Assembly (NCBI GenBank): GCA_018816905.1
Contig: JAHIVB010000010.1
Location: 1-64,000, forward strand
DNA length: 64,000 bases
Origin: Bacillota bacterium
GTDB lineage: Bacteria > Bacillota_I > Bacilli_A > Izemoplasmatales > Hujiaoplasmataceae
Reading direction: 5' to 3'
How positions within the stretch are numbered: the stretch's first letter is position 1; each line of letters starts with the position of its first letter. The notes under the pieces were generated by a model. The model had not been told where the DNA came from. It saw nothing but the letters and a program-made list of their open reading frames with translations, and ran no database searches. The position numbers and the translations under genes were made by a program. Positions 34,844-44,548 of the stretch are shown here, piece after piece.

Positions 34844-37429
34844 TTATTTCTTTAACTCCTCCAACCTATTCAAGGTTTCTTCATGAGCCTGAAGGTATTG
34901 ATTTAATTTATTCTTTTCTTCATCAATTTTAGATTGAGGTGCTTTTGACAAGAAATTGGTGTTTTCAAGCATCTTTTTCGATCTTGTCAACTCGTTTTCA
35001 AGAGTCACTAATTCTTTTTCTAATTTTTTGATTTCTTCTTCGATATCGACAAGCTTTCCTAGAGGAATGAATACCGTCATCTCAGGTAATATGACAGAGA
35101 TGACTTCTCCTTCGATGTTTGGATTTTCAGAGATATCAAACAACCCTGGATTTAAAAACTTTTGGATATAATGCTTATTGTCTAGTAGGAATCGAATGAC
35201 TTCAGGATTGCTTGCTTTCACGAATAGATCAATCGGTTTTGTGTAAGATACGTTGTAGTCGTTTCGAATCGTGCGAATACTTTTGATCAGTTCAAAGAAA
35301 TACTCTTTTCCATGGGCTTCTTCATATACAACTTCGCTTTGTGTAGGCCAGGAAGAAACCATGATGGATACTTCACTATGTGGCAGCAACAAATAAATCT
35401 CTTCGGTCACGAACGGCATAATCGGGTGTAGCAGTTTGATGATTGATTTCAATACCGTCAGTAAAACAGATTTGGTCTTTCTCGTTGTTTGAGACAGTTT
35501 TGCCATTTCTATGTACCAAGAGGCAAAGTCGTTCCAAGTGAAGTTATAGATGATTTTAGCGGCTTCGGTGAAATCGAATGATTCGTAAAATTTATCGGCT
35601 TCAAAAATGGTTTCACTCAAACGGTTTAAAATCCATTTGTCCGCAAAATCAAGTTCTTTTTCATTGATTTGAATATCTTCTGTTTGAACGTCTTCCGTGT
35701 TCATCAAAACATATCTTGATATATTCCAAAGCTTATTGATAAAATTCCAACTGGATTCGACTTTTTCAACTTCATATCTGAGGTCCAGTCCTGGTGCTGA
35801 ATTCGTCGAGATAAAGTATCTTAACGCATCTGCGCCATATTGATTGATAACTTCAATCGGATCCACTCCGTTGCCAAGAGATTTCGACATTTTTCTTCCG
35901 TCGGTAGCTCGAATCAATCCATGAATCACACATTTTTCAAAGGGTGATTCTTGCGTAAATTCCAAGCCTTGGAATATCATTCTAGCAACCCAAAAGAAGA
36001 TGATATCATACCCAGTAACCATGACGGAATTCGGATAGTACCGTTTGAAATCTTCTGTATTTTCCGGCCAACCTAGAGTTGAAAAAGGCCATAATGCAGA
36101 CGAGAACCACGTATCAAGAACATCTTCATCTTGAACAAAACCTGGTTCTGTCGGCGGCGTTTTTCCACAATAGATTTCTTCTCCTCGATACCATACCGGA
36201 ATTCGGTGTCCCCACCAAAGTTGTCTTGAAATGCACCAATCTTCAATGTCGCCCATCCAATGGGAGAATATTTTTTCGAAACGGTCTGGAACGAAATCGA
36301 CTTTGCTCATTGAGAGTGCGTTTTCAGCCAATTCTTTCATTCGAACGAACCATTGTTTGGAAAGCCTTGGTTCGACGATGACACCGGTTCTCTCTGAATG
36401 ACCGACATTGTGTAGAATCGGTTCGATCTTGACTAGTAAGCCCAGTTCTTTTAAATCTTCGACTACTTTTTTTCGACATTCAAATCTTGGAAGTCCTTCA
36501 TATTTGTGAGCACGTTCATTCATTGTGCCGTCTTCGTTCATGCATAGAGGCATATCCAAATGATGTCTTTTTCCAACTTGGAAGTCATTCGGATCGTGTG
36601 CTGGTGTGACTTTGACGATACCAGTTCCGAATTCTTTATCAACATATTCATCCGCAATGACTTCAATCTCGACTAAAGTCGTTGGAATATAAACTTTCTT
36701 GCCAATGAAATCTTTAAATCGAGGATCTTGAGGATGTACCATCAATGCGGTATCACCAAACATGGTTTCAGGACGAGTGGATGCGACGGTAAGACCACCG
36801 CTACCATCAACCAATGGGTAAGTATAGTAATAAAGAGCTCCCTTGACTTCTTGGTGCTCGATTTCAATGTTTGAAAGCGCAGTTTTGGCCTCGATGTCCC
36901 AGTTGATGATTCTTTCGCCTAGGTAGATGTATCCTTTTTCATACAGTTTGACGAAAACGGTCTTGACTGCTTCACTCAATCCTTCATCAAGGGTAAAGCG
37001 CTCTTTCGAGTAATCGAGAGACAGTCCCATCGATGCCCATTGCTCCCGGATGAATTTTGCGTATTCTTCTTTCCATGCCCAGGCAATTTCTAAATATTTT
37101 TCTCTACCTAGTTCATAGCGATTGATCCCTTCGGATCTTAATTTTTGATCCACTTTGGCTTGTGTGGCAATCCCTGCATGATCCATTCCAGGAAGGTAGA
37201 GAGCATCATAGCCTTGCATTCTTTTTCTTCGGATGATGATATCTTGAATCGTATTGTCCCAAGTGTGTCCAAGATGAAGTTTACCTGTAACGTTGGGAGG
37301 AGGAATCACGATTGTAAATGGTTTTTTTGAAAGATCACCACTTGAAAATAATTTGTTTTTCAACCAAAAATCGTATTTCCCCGTTTCAACTTGTTTAAAA
37401 TCGTATTTTGGTTCCATTGATTTATTCAT
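34844..37429 (-). CDS. valS: Valyl-tRNA synthetase
   Basis: 861 aa, normal length. Class Ia signatures: PPPNVTGKLHLGH (HIGH form) near residue 42 and KMSKSLGN near 520. The editing domain lies between (TVASTRPETMFGDTA), and the C-terminal coiled coil (EEEIKKLEKELVTLENELTRS) is kept. Overlaps the NUDIX gene upstream by 8 bases. Controlled by the T-box leader ahead of the NUDIX gene, so uncharged tRNA-Val should raise its expression. Confidence 0.98.
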   Translation of the reverse strand: MNKSMEPKYDFKQVETGKYDFWLKNKLFSSGDLSKKPFTIVIPPPNVTGKLHLGHTWDNTIQDIIIRRKRMQGYDALYLPGMDHAGIATQAKVDQKLRSEGINRYELGREKYLEIAWAWKEEYAKFIREQWASMGLSLDYSKERFTLDEGLSEAVKTVFVKLYEKGYIYLGERIINWDIEAKTALSNIEIEHQEVKGALYYYTYPLVDGSGGLTVASTRPETMFGDTALMVHPQDPRFKDFIGKKVYIPTTLVEIEVIADEYVDKEFGTGIVKVTPAHDPNDFQVGKRHHLDMPLCMNEDGTMNERAHKYEGLPRFECRKKVVEDLKELGLLVKIEPILHNVGHSERTGVIVEPRLSKQWFVRMKELAENALSMSKVDFVPDRFEKIFSHWMGDIEDWCISRQLWWGHRIPVWYRGEEIYCGKTPPTEPGFVQDEDVLDTWFSSALWPFSTLGWPENTEDFKRYYPNSVMVTGYDIIFFWVARMIFQGLEFTQESPFEKCVIHGLIRATDGRKMSKSLGNGVDPIEVINQYGADALRYFISTNSAPGLDLRYEVEKVESSWNFINKLWNISRYVLMNTEDVQTEDIQINEKELDFADKWILNRLSETIFEADKFYESFDFTEAAKIIYNFTWNDFASWYIEMAKLSQTTRKTKSVLLTVLKSIIKLLHPIMPFVTEEIYLLLPHSEVSIMVSSWPTQSEVVYEEAHGKEYFFELIKSIRTIRNDYNVSYTKPIDLFVKASNPEVIRFLLDNKHYIQKFLNPGLFDISENPNIEGEVISVILPEMTVFIPLGKLVDIEEEIKKLEKELVTLENELTRSKKMLENTNFLSKAPQSKIDEEKNKLNQYLQAHEETLNRLEELKK

Positions 37430-37898
37430 AGGATTTACCCTCCACTAAATGAAATTTGTTTTGAAAATAGGCTTGAATCGAATCGATGTTGTCTTGCGCA
37501 TGAATCTGTGGCAAGTCATCATAATCAAAATATCTGAATTCCAGTGACTCTTCATCGTTGACTCTTAATTCTCCTGATAGTACTTCAGCCGCAAATGAAA
37601 AAGCAAACACTTTCGCCTTATCAGTGACTCGCCAAGTCATGCATGGATTGATGAAGACGCCAATAAACTTTGTCAGCCGAACGTCAAGGTTTGTTTCTTC
37701 CTTGACTTCTCTAATGGCGGCTTCTTCAATCGACTCGTCGAGTTCAAGAAGACCCCCGGGAAGCCCCCAAAGATGATTGTCGCTTCTTTTTTGAAGAAGA
37801 ACTTGGTTCTTCTCGTTCACAATGACGACGGATGTCGCATTGAGCATAATAAAGGTATCTCCGACCATTGAACGAATTGATTTGATATAACTTTCCAT
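37422..37898 (-). CDS. NUDIX hydrolase
   Basis: 158 aa. Start taken at the second ATG (37898), 5 bases from AGGAGG. The NUDIX box is complete: G-LLELD-E-SIEEAAI-REVKEETNL (about residues 49-71). It should hydrolyse a nucleoside diphosphate derivative; the substrate is unknown. Its position between a Val T-box and valS is odd: it is the first gene under the control of charged tRNA-Val. Confidence 0.9.
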   Translation of the reverse strand: MESYIKSIRSMVGDTFIMLNATSVVIVNEKNQVLLQKRSDNHLWGLPGGLLELDESIEEAAIREVKEETNLDVRLTKFIGVFINPCMTWRVTDKAKVFAFSFAAEVLSGELRVNDEESLEFRYFDYDDLPQIHAQDNIDSIQAYFQNKFHLVEGKSYE

Positions 37899-37912
37899 CA
37901 TAGCCTCCTATT

Positions 37913-38128
37913 AAAAAAAGTCACCCTTAAAAGGACGACTTTGCGCGTTACCACCTTAATTCCAGATTGCTCTGGCTCTCGTTTCCTTAACGCGGAGAAC
38001 GGATTGGGTTACTAGATTTCCCCCAATCTACTCGATGGCGACATTCCACAAAACCCTAGGTAAACTTTCACCAACCGTTTACTCGCTTTTTACCGGGTGC
38101 CGTGTACTCTTCCACTTCGTTGTATTTG
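37913..38128 (-). ncRNA. T-box leader, valine type, with terminator
   Basis: Read on minus. The conserved T-box segment is AAGGTGGTAACGCG (37944-37957). It is followed by the terminator (arms 37918-37928 and 37931-37941, then seven T at 37913-37919). Upstream lies an AGTA-containing stem I. By alignment with the ileS leader below, the specifier is GTC at 38042-38040, a Val codon. This agrees with the downstream valS. The 5' end overlaps the methyltransferase coding end. Confidence 0.85.
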
Positions 38129-38807
38129 ACTTGTATTTTACCAAATTATCTTCATATTGTAAAGCATATTCATGATAATTTTCAATGACGATGATTCCAC
38201 TGCTTTCACTGACTTCTAGAAAAGACATCGAAAGATGGTTCTTCATTTTCGAAACCAATTGATTGTACACATGATAATGATGGTCGTGATCCCAAGAATC
38301 GAGGTTTTGTTCATAGGCTTGCTTTTTTGAAATGTCATCAAGAAACAAAACATCCGCCAGTACAATCTTTCCAAATGGGGTTAAATAACGAAGATAGTGA
38401 TGAATCAAATCAATGAGTGCATCCAGGCTCATGTGATGAATTGTATACGTGGAAACAATAAAATCAAATCTATTCTCAGGTAGACCATCGGGTAATCCAT
38501 TTAAAAAATCATATTCATAAAAAGAACCGTCAGGGATTTTCAGTTTAGCGATTTCCAACATTGGTTTTGAAAAATCAATTCCGGAAAGTTCAATTCTATC
38601 AGGAATGAATTTAGTGTATAATTCCGCGGTTCCGACACCTAAGTCGAGTACTTTTACACTTTCGCTCCTTGAATGTTCTATGATATATTCCGCGGTTAAA
38701 GTAAGAAGATTTGAATATCCGTCATACGGAAAAATCGAAAGTTTGTCCATTTCGCTGATTTCTTGGTCATATCGAGGAGCGATGAGATCATAATATCCTT
38801 TTAGCAT
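38079..38807 (-). CDS. Class I SAM-dependent methyltransferase
   Basis: 242 aa. Motif I is VKVLDLGVGTAELY (about 54-67), followed by GIDFSKPMLEIAK and FDFIVSTYTIHHM. These fit a small-molecule methyltransferase of the ubiE/YrrT type; the substrate is unknown. AAGGTGG lies before the ATG. The last 16 or so codons lie within the start of the T-box RNA, and the T-box promoter lies inside the gene. Follows engB at a gap of 10 bases. Confidence 0.85.
   Translation of the reverse strand: MLKGYYDLIAPRYDQEISEMDKLSIFPYDGYSNLLTLTAEYIIEHSRSESVKVLDLGVGTAELYTKFIPDRIELSGIDFSKPMLEIAKLKIPDGSFYEYDFLNGLPDGLPENRFDFIVSTYTIHHMSLDALIDLIHHYLRYLTPFGKIVLADVLFLDDISKKQAYEQNLDSWDHDHHYHVYNQLVSKMKNHLSMSFLEVSESSGIIVIENYHEYALQYEDNLVKYKSNTTKWKSTRHPVKSE
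38135..38163 (-). promoter_or_regulatory. Promoter of the valS T-box operon, inside a gene
   Basis: TTTACA (38158-38163) and TAAAAT (38135-38140) are 17 bases apart on minus, with TGG just before the -10. It lies in the coding end of the methyltransferase gene. Confidence 0.6.
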
Positions 38808-38817
38808 ATTCCACCTT

Positions 38818-39408
38818 CTAAATGGGAGGTAATTGACTATCTAACTCGTCCAGTATCTCTTCTTGGTTCTCTTTTGTGACGGATGAAAACATAAACCACT
38901 TGTCTGATGGATTCCATTCTAACTTCGCTTTGATGTCTTTCAAACTTTTAGCTCTTTGATTAGAGGAAAGCTTATCCGCTTTTGTCAAAATGAACAAGAT
39001 TGGAATTCCCTTTGAACGAAAGTAATGAATCATCGTTAAATCGTCAGCCGTGGGAAGATGACGGATGTCCAGAAGTTGAATCGCTCTGGTCAGGGATTGA
39101 GAATTTTCCAGATAGTTTTCAATCGTGTATTGAAACGATTCCTTCATTTCCTTGGAAACTTTGGCATACCCGTAGCCCGGGATGTCGACAAAATAGAACC
39201 GGTCGTTGATTAAAAAGAAGTTGACGAGTCTTGTTTTTCCTGGAGTTGAAGATACTTTTGCGATTTTCTTTCGATTGAGGATGGCATTGATAAATGAAGA
39301 TTTTCCAACGTTGCTGCGACCTGCAAGTACGATTTGAGGCAAACCATCGGTCGGGTATTGACTGGTCTGGACTGCAGATCTGATAAATTCGACTTTTTGA
39401 ATCTTCAA
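38818..39408 (-). CDS. ysxC: GTPase EngB/YsxC, ribosome biogenesis
   Basis: 196 aa. Start set at the TTG at 39408: AAGGAG lies 8 bases before it, and the N-terminus MKIQKVEFIRSAVQTSQYP matches the family; the GTG three codons earlier sits too close to the ribosome site. GTPase motifs: GRSNVGKSS (P-loop), STPGKT, VDIPGYGYA and TKADK. Needed for 50S ribosomal assembly. Upstream of the methyltransferase in the same unit. Confidence 0.95.
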   Translation of the reverse strand: MKIQKVEFIRSAVQTSQYPTDGLPQIVLAGRSNVGKSSFINAILNRKKIAKVSSTPGKTRLVNFFLINDRFYFVDIPGYGYAKVSKEMKESFQYTIENYLENSQSLTRAIQLLDIRHLPTADDLTMIHYFRSKGIPILFILTKADKLSSNQRAKSLKDIKAKLEWNPSDKWFMFSSVTKENQEEILDELDSQLPPI

Positions 39409-39428
39409 TGAGATCACTCCTTCCTATT

Positions 39429-40592
39429 CTAGAAAATTCTTAATACTGCCAATTTGAGGTACAGCGTTTCTTCAGAACCGAGAAGTGTCGGATGATCACT
39501 GCCTTGAATTCTAAAATCAATCATTTGAGCTATGACTCCACTGTCCACTTTCGCTTCCTCAAGCATTTCAAAAAACAAAGAAGGCGTTAAATAATGGGAA
39601 CAAGAAGCACTGACGAGAATTCCGCCGCTTCGAAGTAGTTTCATAGCTTGGAGGTTGATTTCTTTGTATCCTGAATAGGCTTCTTTCAACTTGGACATGC
39701 TTTTTGTAAATGCAGGAGGGTCCAGTATGATGAGGTCAAATTTCTTTCCTGATTTATTGTAATCACGAAGCAAATCAAAAACATTCGCTTGTGTGACTTT
39801 GATTTCTAGTTGATTTAGTGACGCATTATGACTTATTTGATTGCAGGCATGTTTAGATAAATCAACCGCTTCAACGGTTTTCGCACCTGCGCGTTTTGCA
39901 TGAAGCGCAAATTGTCCCCCATGCGAGAAACAATCTAATACGTCTTTATTCTTGGCATATCTCTTTACCAACAGGTGATTGGTTCCCTGATCGAGAAACA
40001 ATCCTGTTTTTTGGCCGTTTTGAATGTCAACATCCAGTAATATTCCGTCTTCTTCTATTCTGACGGTCTCTGGAACACTGCCATAGATACACCCTTTATA
40101 AAGTTCGAGTCCTTCTTTTTTTCGGACTTCAAGGTCGCTTCTTTCATAGATTCCAAGTGGATGAAAGATTTCAACCAATATCTTAATGAACATCTCTTTT
40201 CGTTTTTCAATGCCGAGCGATAGGACTTGAATGGAAAGATAGTCCCCATATTTATCGACAATCAGTCCAGGAACGAAATCCGCTTCTCCAAACAGTACTC
40301 GGTAATGACTAACATAACCCTGTTCAACTCTTCTATTGGTTGCCTCTTTGATGGCATTCATGAAATATTTTTCATCAAGAATAACGTCTTCTCTTGACAC
40401 AATCCTTACAAAAATCTTTGAAAAGGTATTTAAAAAGCCAGTCCCTAAGAATAATCCTTGGTTGGAGTACACTGAAACAATATCACCTGAAACGATTTCT
40501 CCTTCCATTCTTTGAACTTCATTGTTAAAAACCCAAGAGTGACCTTGGAGAATTCGAACTTCTTCAGTTGGATTAAGAAATATTTTTGTCAT
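39429..40592 (-). CDS. Class I rRNA methyltransferase with PUA domain (RlmI-like)
   Basis: 387 aa. The N-terminal PUA domain (about 1-75, ILQGHSWVFNNEV) is followed by the EEHUD domain and a Rossmann methyltransferase with DCFSHGGQFALHA (motif I) and LDPPAFTKS (motif IV). It resembles RlmI, which methylates 23S rRNA at C1962, and B. subtilis YwbD. The exact target base is not proven. Start supported by GAGGAAA. First gene of the rlmI-engB-methyltransferase unit. Confidence 0.88.
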   Translation of the reverse strand: MTKIFLNPTEEVRILQGHSWVFNNEVQRMEGEIVSGDIVSVYSNQGLFLGTGFLNTFSKIFVRIVSREDVILDEKYFMNAIKEATNRRVEQGYVSHYRVLFGEADFVPGLIVDKYGDYLSIQVLSLGIEKRKEMFIKILVEIFHPLGIYERSDLEVRKKEGLELYKGCIYGSVPETVRIEEDGILLDVDIQNGQKTGLFLDQGTNHLLVKRYAKNKDVLDCFSHGGQFALHAKRAGAKTVEAVDLSKHACNQISHNASLNQLEIKVTQANVFDLLRDYNKSGKKFDLIILDPPAFTKSMSKLKEAYSGYKEINLQAMKLLRSGGILVSASCSHYLTPSLFFEMLEEAKVDSGVIAQMIDFRIQGSDHPTLLGSEETLYLKLAVLRIF

Positions 40593-40646
40593 AATTTCCT
40601 CACGAATTCATTATAATCGATGAACGACTTTCTTTCAAGGACGATT

Positions 40647-41918
40647 CTAGGAATGATAGATGACTTCAACGATTTTATCTTCTTGAATCAATTCAACGAG
40701 CGGAGTCATTTCTTCGATGTCGAAAGACTCAATTGAAGCAATCAGTTCATCTATTCTTGTGTTCTTAAGCGCGTATTCACTTACGAGTGCGCTCGCACTT
40801 GAAGTGGAATTGAAAATCTGAACAAACTGACCGATGATTTTTCTTTTCTGAATGACGAAACGTTCAACGTCAAGCTTCAACGTCTTGATTTTCAAAATCA
40901 TAGATTTGATTGCGGATGCCGTTTTCTCCGGTGTTTTTGTTTCCGCGAAAAATAATATGTGGGCAAAGGACGGCTCTACAGTGACAGAAAAATCAAAATT
41001 GTTGTTAATTGCTTTCTGCTTTTGAAGAGTTTTATAGAATTCACTTGATTTCGAAAAGAAGTTATCCATCAAGAGTAACAGTTTCATTTCTTCTATCGCC
41101 CCTTGTGAAGGCGTATAGAAAGGCAAGTCTAGACGAATTCCAATCATGACGAAGGAATTCATCATGTCTTTCTTGACTGACAGACGAGGAGAGACTATCG
41201 ATTGATGTTCATCCTCAATCAGTAAAGAAGTTTGATGATGGACGCCAAAGTTGATTCCGCTCATTTTGGCGTTGACAAGGTCTTTAACGAAATCGGTATC
41301 AACATCGCCACTGATGACTAATAGTGCGTTTTCGGGGTGATAGAAGACGTCAAATGCTGTTTTTAAAACAGTCTCATTAATTTGAGCTATGGATTCTTTC
41401 GTACCAGCAATGTCTGAAGATATCGGATGATGCTTATACATCAGTTTCATGGTGTCATAGTAAAGGGACTGTTCCAAGTCGTCTTCATACATTTGGATTT
41501 CAGAAGAGATGATTTTGCGTTCCTTTTCTATTTGTTCACTGTCAAATTCAGGATGAAAAACGGTTTCTAGCAATAAGTTCAATCCTTTTTCCAAAGGACT
41601 TGCGGTAGAAAAATAATAGACGGTACGGTTATAAGTGGTATAAGCATTGACTGAAGCACCGATTTCAGTAAATGACTTTGAGATATCTTTATCTGTATTT
41701 TCAAATATCATGTGCTCAAGAAAGTGGGCAATCCCGTCTGGAAGTTTGAAATCTCCATTGGAGTTTCGAACAAAGACATCAATCGACCCAAAACCGATTT
41801 GAAGTGACACGCTTGTTTTAACAAATCCTTTTTTGGGCAGAATTCTAACATTCAATCCATTTTCCGAAACGAATTCGACAATGGTTTCATGAAGAGGTTC
41901 AAGATGGATTGTTTTCAT
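40647..41918 (-). CDS. M16 family zinc peptidase (active member, YmfH-like)
   Basis: 423 aa. The inverted zinc motif HFLEH is intact near residue 66, followed by the distal Glu region (ERKIISSEIQMYEDD). The family includes processing peptidases of bacteriocins and B. subtilis YmfH/AlbF. It overlaps the upstream paralogue by 20 bases; such active/inactive pairs usually form a heterodimer. The start has an AGGGGG site. No signal peptide. Confidence 0.9.
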   Translation of the reverse strand: MKTIHLEPLHETIVEFVSENGLNVRILPKKGFVKTSVSLQIGFGSIDVFVRNSNGDFKLPDGIAHFLEHMIFENTDKDISKSFTEIGASVNAYTTYNRTVYYFSTASPLEKGLNLLLETVFHPEFDSEQIEKERKIISSEIQMYEDDLEQSLYYDTMKLMYKHHPISSDIAGTKESIAQINETVLKTAFDVFYHPENALLVISGDVDTDFVKDLVNAKMSGINFGVHHQTSLLIEDEHQSIVSPRLSVKKDMMNSFVMIGIRLDLPFYTPSQGAIEEMKLLLLMDNFFSKSSEFYKTLQKQKAINNNFDFSVTVEPSFAHILFFAETKTPEKTASAIKSMILKIKTLKLDVERFVIQKRKIIGQFVQIFNSTSSASALVSEYALKNTRIDELIASIESFDIEEMTPLVELIQEDKIVEVIYHS

Positions 41919-43191
41919 GATTTTCCCCCTGATTTTGATAAATATGAACCGTATCCAGTCTCAAAGAATGAGAGACTCGGAAGATGTCTTCTAGCGTTAC
42001 TTTCAAAATCTTTTCTATTTTATCTTCTTCATTATATGGCGTATTGAATAATTTCATATTCATGACGTGACGGGCAATGACTGAGGACAAAGAGTCTGAA
42101 CTCCTCTTGATTCTATTAATCAATGTTTCTTTGGCGAGGTCAAGAGATTCTTCGCTTAATTGATGTAGTTGAATTTGTTTTAGGGAATCTTGAATCAAAA
42201 GAATGGTTTGATCCTCATCTCCCTTGGCAACGCCTGCAAAAACAAATAAAACACCTTTATTACCAAAATAACTCGAAGAAACATAATACCCGAGGTGATG
42301 TGATTCTCTGATGGTTTGAAAAAGTATGGCTTGGTCGGATTCTCCGAAGAGAATGTTGAAAAGAATCATGGCTTCCGTATCTTCATGATTTGAAAGAATA
42401 TTCGTACGATACCCCATCGTTATTCTTGATTGAGACAATTCACCATGCTCTTTATAAGTCTGGGGTTCGGACTCCTTTACGATTTCATCGTCAAGCCATC
42501 TTGATTGAGGCAAGCCTTCTTCAAAACGGAATGTGTTACTGATGATATCGATGATTTCGTCGGCGTCGATATCCCCAATGATATACATCTCTTTTTGATT
42601 TGAATTCATCATTTCTTTATAACAATTCATGAGGGTTTCAGAAGTGACTTCCTGTAAGGATTCAAGTTCTCCTTTCGGATTGAATCGAAACATTTCTTCT
42701 GAAAACATTTTATTCTTGAACAAATGGAATGCATACTCCGATTTATCATGATATGTGACTTCCAATTCTTCTTTCAAAAGCCGAATTTCTTCTTTAACGA
42801 GATGCTTCAAAAAGAGTCCTTTTCTTAAATTAGGGCGAAACAATACATCCGATAACAATTCAAGTCCATCTGAAATTAAATGTTCAGAATGATGGACGTA
42901 TTTTGGGTTCACAAGAAGCATGTCAAAAGAAACGACACTTTGAAGTCCGACTTTCTGCGTCGATGTCTGTAGTTCTGTGGAGTAGAGATAATCCAGTCTT
43001 CGGTTCAGTTTTTGCTTATTTGGATACTTTTTTGAAGCTCCAAGCAAGACTGAACCGAGCAATGCTCGATCATTCAAACTCCGTTGTTCAAAAGGTCCAA
43101 TGATCCGAAGGCTTATCCCTATGGTCTTGAATTTTTCCATCGAAACACATGTGATGGTGAGTCCTGGTAGAGAAATGGTTTTTATTGTCAT
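41899..43191 (-). CDS. M16 family peptidase-like protein (inactive partner, YmfF-like)
   Basis: 430 aa. Start set at 43191 (CGGAGG upstream); the longer frame adds 11 residues without support. The fold and length match M16, but the place of HxxEH reads ASKKYPNKQKLNRRLDYLY, so the zinc motif is absent. Such subunits provide substrate binding for the active partner encoded just downstream (overlap of 20 bases). Corresponds to YmfF beside YmfH in Bacillus (family knowledge). Confidence 0.85.
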   Translation of the reverse strand: MTIKTISLPGLTITCVSMEKFKTIGISLRIIGPFEQRSLNDRALLGSVLLGASKKYPNKQKLNRRLDYLYSTELQTSTQKVGLQSVVSFDMLLVNPKYVHHSEHLISDGLELLSDVLFRPNLRKGLFLKHLVKEEIRLLKEELEVTYHDKSEYAFHLFKNKMFSEEMFRFNPKGELESLQEVTSETLMNCYKEMMNSNQKEMYIIGDIDADEIIDIISNTFRFEEGLPQSRWLDDEIVKESEPQTYKEHGELSQSRITMGYRTNILSNHEDTEAMILFNILFGESDQAILFQTIRESHHLGYYVSSSYFGNKGVLFVFAGVAKGDEDQTILLIQDSLKQIQLHQLSEESLDLAKETLINRIKRSSDSLSSVIARHVMNMKLFNTPYNEEDKIEKILKVTLEDIFRVSHSLRLDTVHIYQNQGENHENNPS

Positions 43192-43234
43192 GCAAATCCT
43201 CCGAAAAAAGAGGATGTGGTCCACATCCTGATTT

Positions 43235-43942
43235 TTATTCTGCGAATTCCAGTGCGATTTTCATCATATTTGTAAAAGCGGTCTGCCGTTCATCGGCAGT
43301 CGTTACTTCGTGAGTGACAAGGGAATCTGAAATCGTGAGTAAGCAAGCCGCTTGTTTGCCCAAAACGTTTGCATTGTGAAATAGAGCAAATGATTCCATC
43401 TCTACCGCAAGACAATGATGTTTTTGATAAATATCAATATGAGCATCTTTTGCTTCTTTGTAAAATACGTCACTGGAATGAATTCTTCCTTTGACAATGG
43501 GAATCGAGAGTCTCTTTGAAATTTTTTCGATTTCTTTGTTCAATTCTTTCGAAGACTTCAAGAGATGACTTTTTTCACCGTTTTGGGCAAAGGCGAAATT
43601 CGACTCACTCCAAGCCTCTTTCACGAGCAGTGTATCATATAGTTTTAGTTCTGGCGCATAGGCACCTGCAGAACCGATTCGAATGATTCGATCTACATCA
43701 TAGAACTTGAATAATTCAAATGAATAAATTCCAATCGAAGGCATTCCCATTCCGGATCCCATGACAGATATTTTTCTCCCTTTATACGTTCCAGTGTATC
43801 CAAACATGTTTCTAACGGAATTGAACTCGACAACGTCTTCTAAAAACGTATCTGCGATGTATTTTGCACGAAGAGGATCTCCGGGCATTAATACTGTTCT
43901 TGCGATTTCTCCTTTTGAAGCACTATTGTGTGGTGTTGACAT
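43235..43942 (-). CDS. deoD: Purine nucleoside phosphorylase, DeoD type
   Basis: 235 aa, standard length. Trimeric/hexameric PNP signatures: MPGDPLRAKYIA, VMGSGMGMPSIGIYS and EMESFALFHNA. Cleaves (deoxy)purine nucleosides with phosphate to the base and (deoxy)ribose-1-phosphate. Overlaps the 202-aa membrane gene by 20 bases and follows the DeoC-like gene, in one unit behind a strong promoter. It supplies deoxyribose-1-phosphate that, after mutase action, could enter the microcompartment DeoC route; no phosphopentomutase is in the window. Confidence 0.96.
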   Translation of the reverse strand: MSTPHNSASKGEIARTVLMPGDPLRAKYIADTFLEDVVEFNSVRNMFGYTGTYKGRKISVMGSGMGMPSIGIYSFELFKFYDVDRIIRIGSAGAYAPELKLYDTLLVKEAWSESNFAFAQNGEKSHLLKSSKELNKEIEKISKRLSIPIVKGRIHSSDVFYKEAKDAHIDIYQKHHCLAVEMESFALFHNANVLGKQAACLLTISDSLVTHEVTTADERQTAFTNMMKIALEFAE

Positions 43943-44531
43943 CTTTATAATTTCCTTTCTCGAAAGTGATGAATGTGGATAATTGATGGATGAGCCCCGG
44001 CAAATCGATGGTATAGAAATGATACTCCGTATCCATCAAAGTGCCAGAATACTTTATTAGATGTTCTTCAGGAATCAATTTAGCTTCTGTTATTTCAAAG
44101 TCTTTTCCATATGGAACAGAAATTGAATCCGTCGGTTTGGTTGAAAAATAGGTTGATCGGAAAGCTTCTAAGAATAGTTTGTCCTTTTGAATGAAAAGGG
44201 CTGAAGATTTCACAAATGTTTTTTTGCCTACTTTTTCTAGGATTGGAATATAAAGCGTTGCATCGGTGTTCTTGCTCATTAAAAACTTGCTTTGATTAAT
44301 CAGTGTCTTTTTGGTTCTTGATATAATCATCAGTTCTTTTAAAAAAGTATAGAAAAAAGAAATGAAGACAATCATCGAAATGCTAATCCAATTGAGGACG
44401 ATAGCCGCAATCCAAAAAACAATCAAGGCAAAAGGAATGAATATAACACTGTTGATTACCACTCTTGATATCTGGAAAAGATGTGCTTTTTTTACAGTGG
44501 TTTTGACGATTTCATATTGTAGATCATTCAT
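43923..44531 (-). CDS. Hypothetical two-helix membrane protein
   Basis: 202 aa. Two membrane helices (about 22-65) followed by a soluble, mostly beta part of about 130 residues. The layout resembles the YcxB-like protein at 23657-24160 (two helices, then a soluble domain), but I see no clear sequence motif to confirm kinship. It lies between the DeoC-like and deoD genes. Function unknown. Confidence 0.6.
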   Translation of the reverse strand: MNDLQYEIVKTTVKKAHLFQISRVVINSVIFIPFALIVFWIAAIVLNWISISMIVFISFFYTFLKELMIISRTKKTLINQSKFLMSKNTDATLYIPILEKVGKKTFVKSSALFIQKDKLFLEAFRSTYFSTKPTDSISVPYGKDFEITEAKLIPEEHLIKYSGTLMDTEYHFYTIDLPGLIHQLSTFITFEKGNYKDVNTTQ

Positions 44532-44548
44532 AAGTTCTCACTTCCAGT

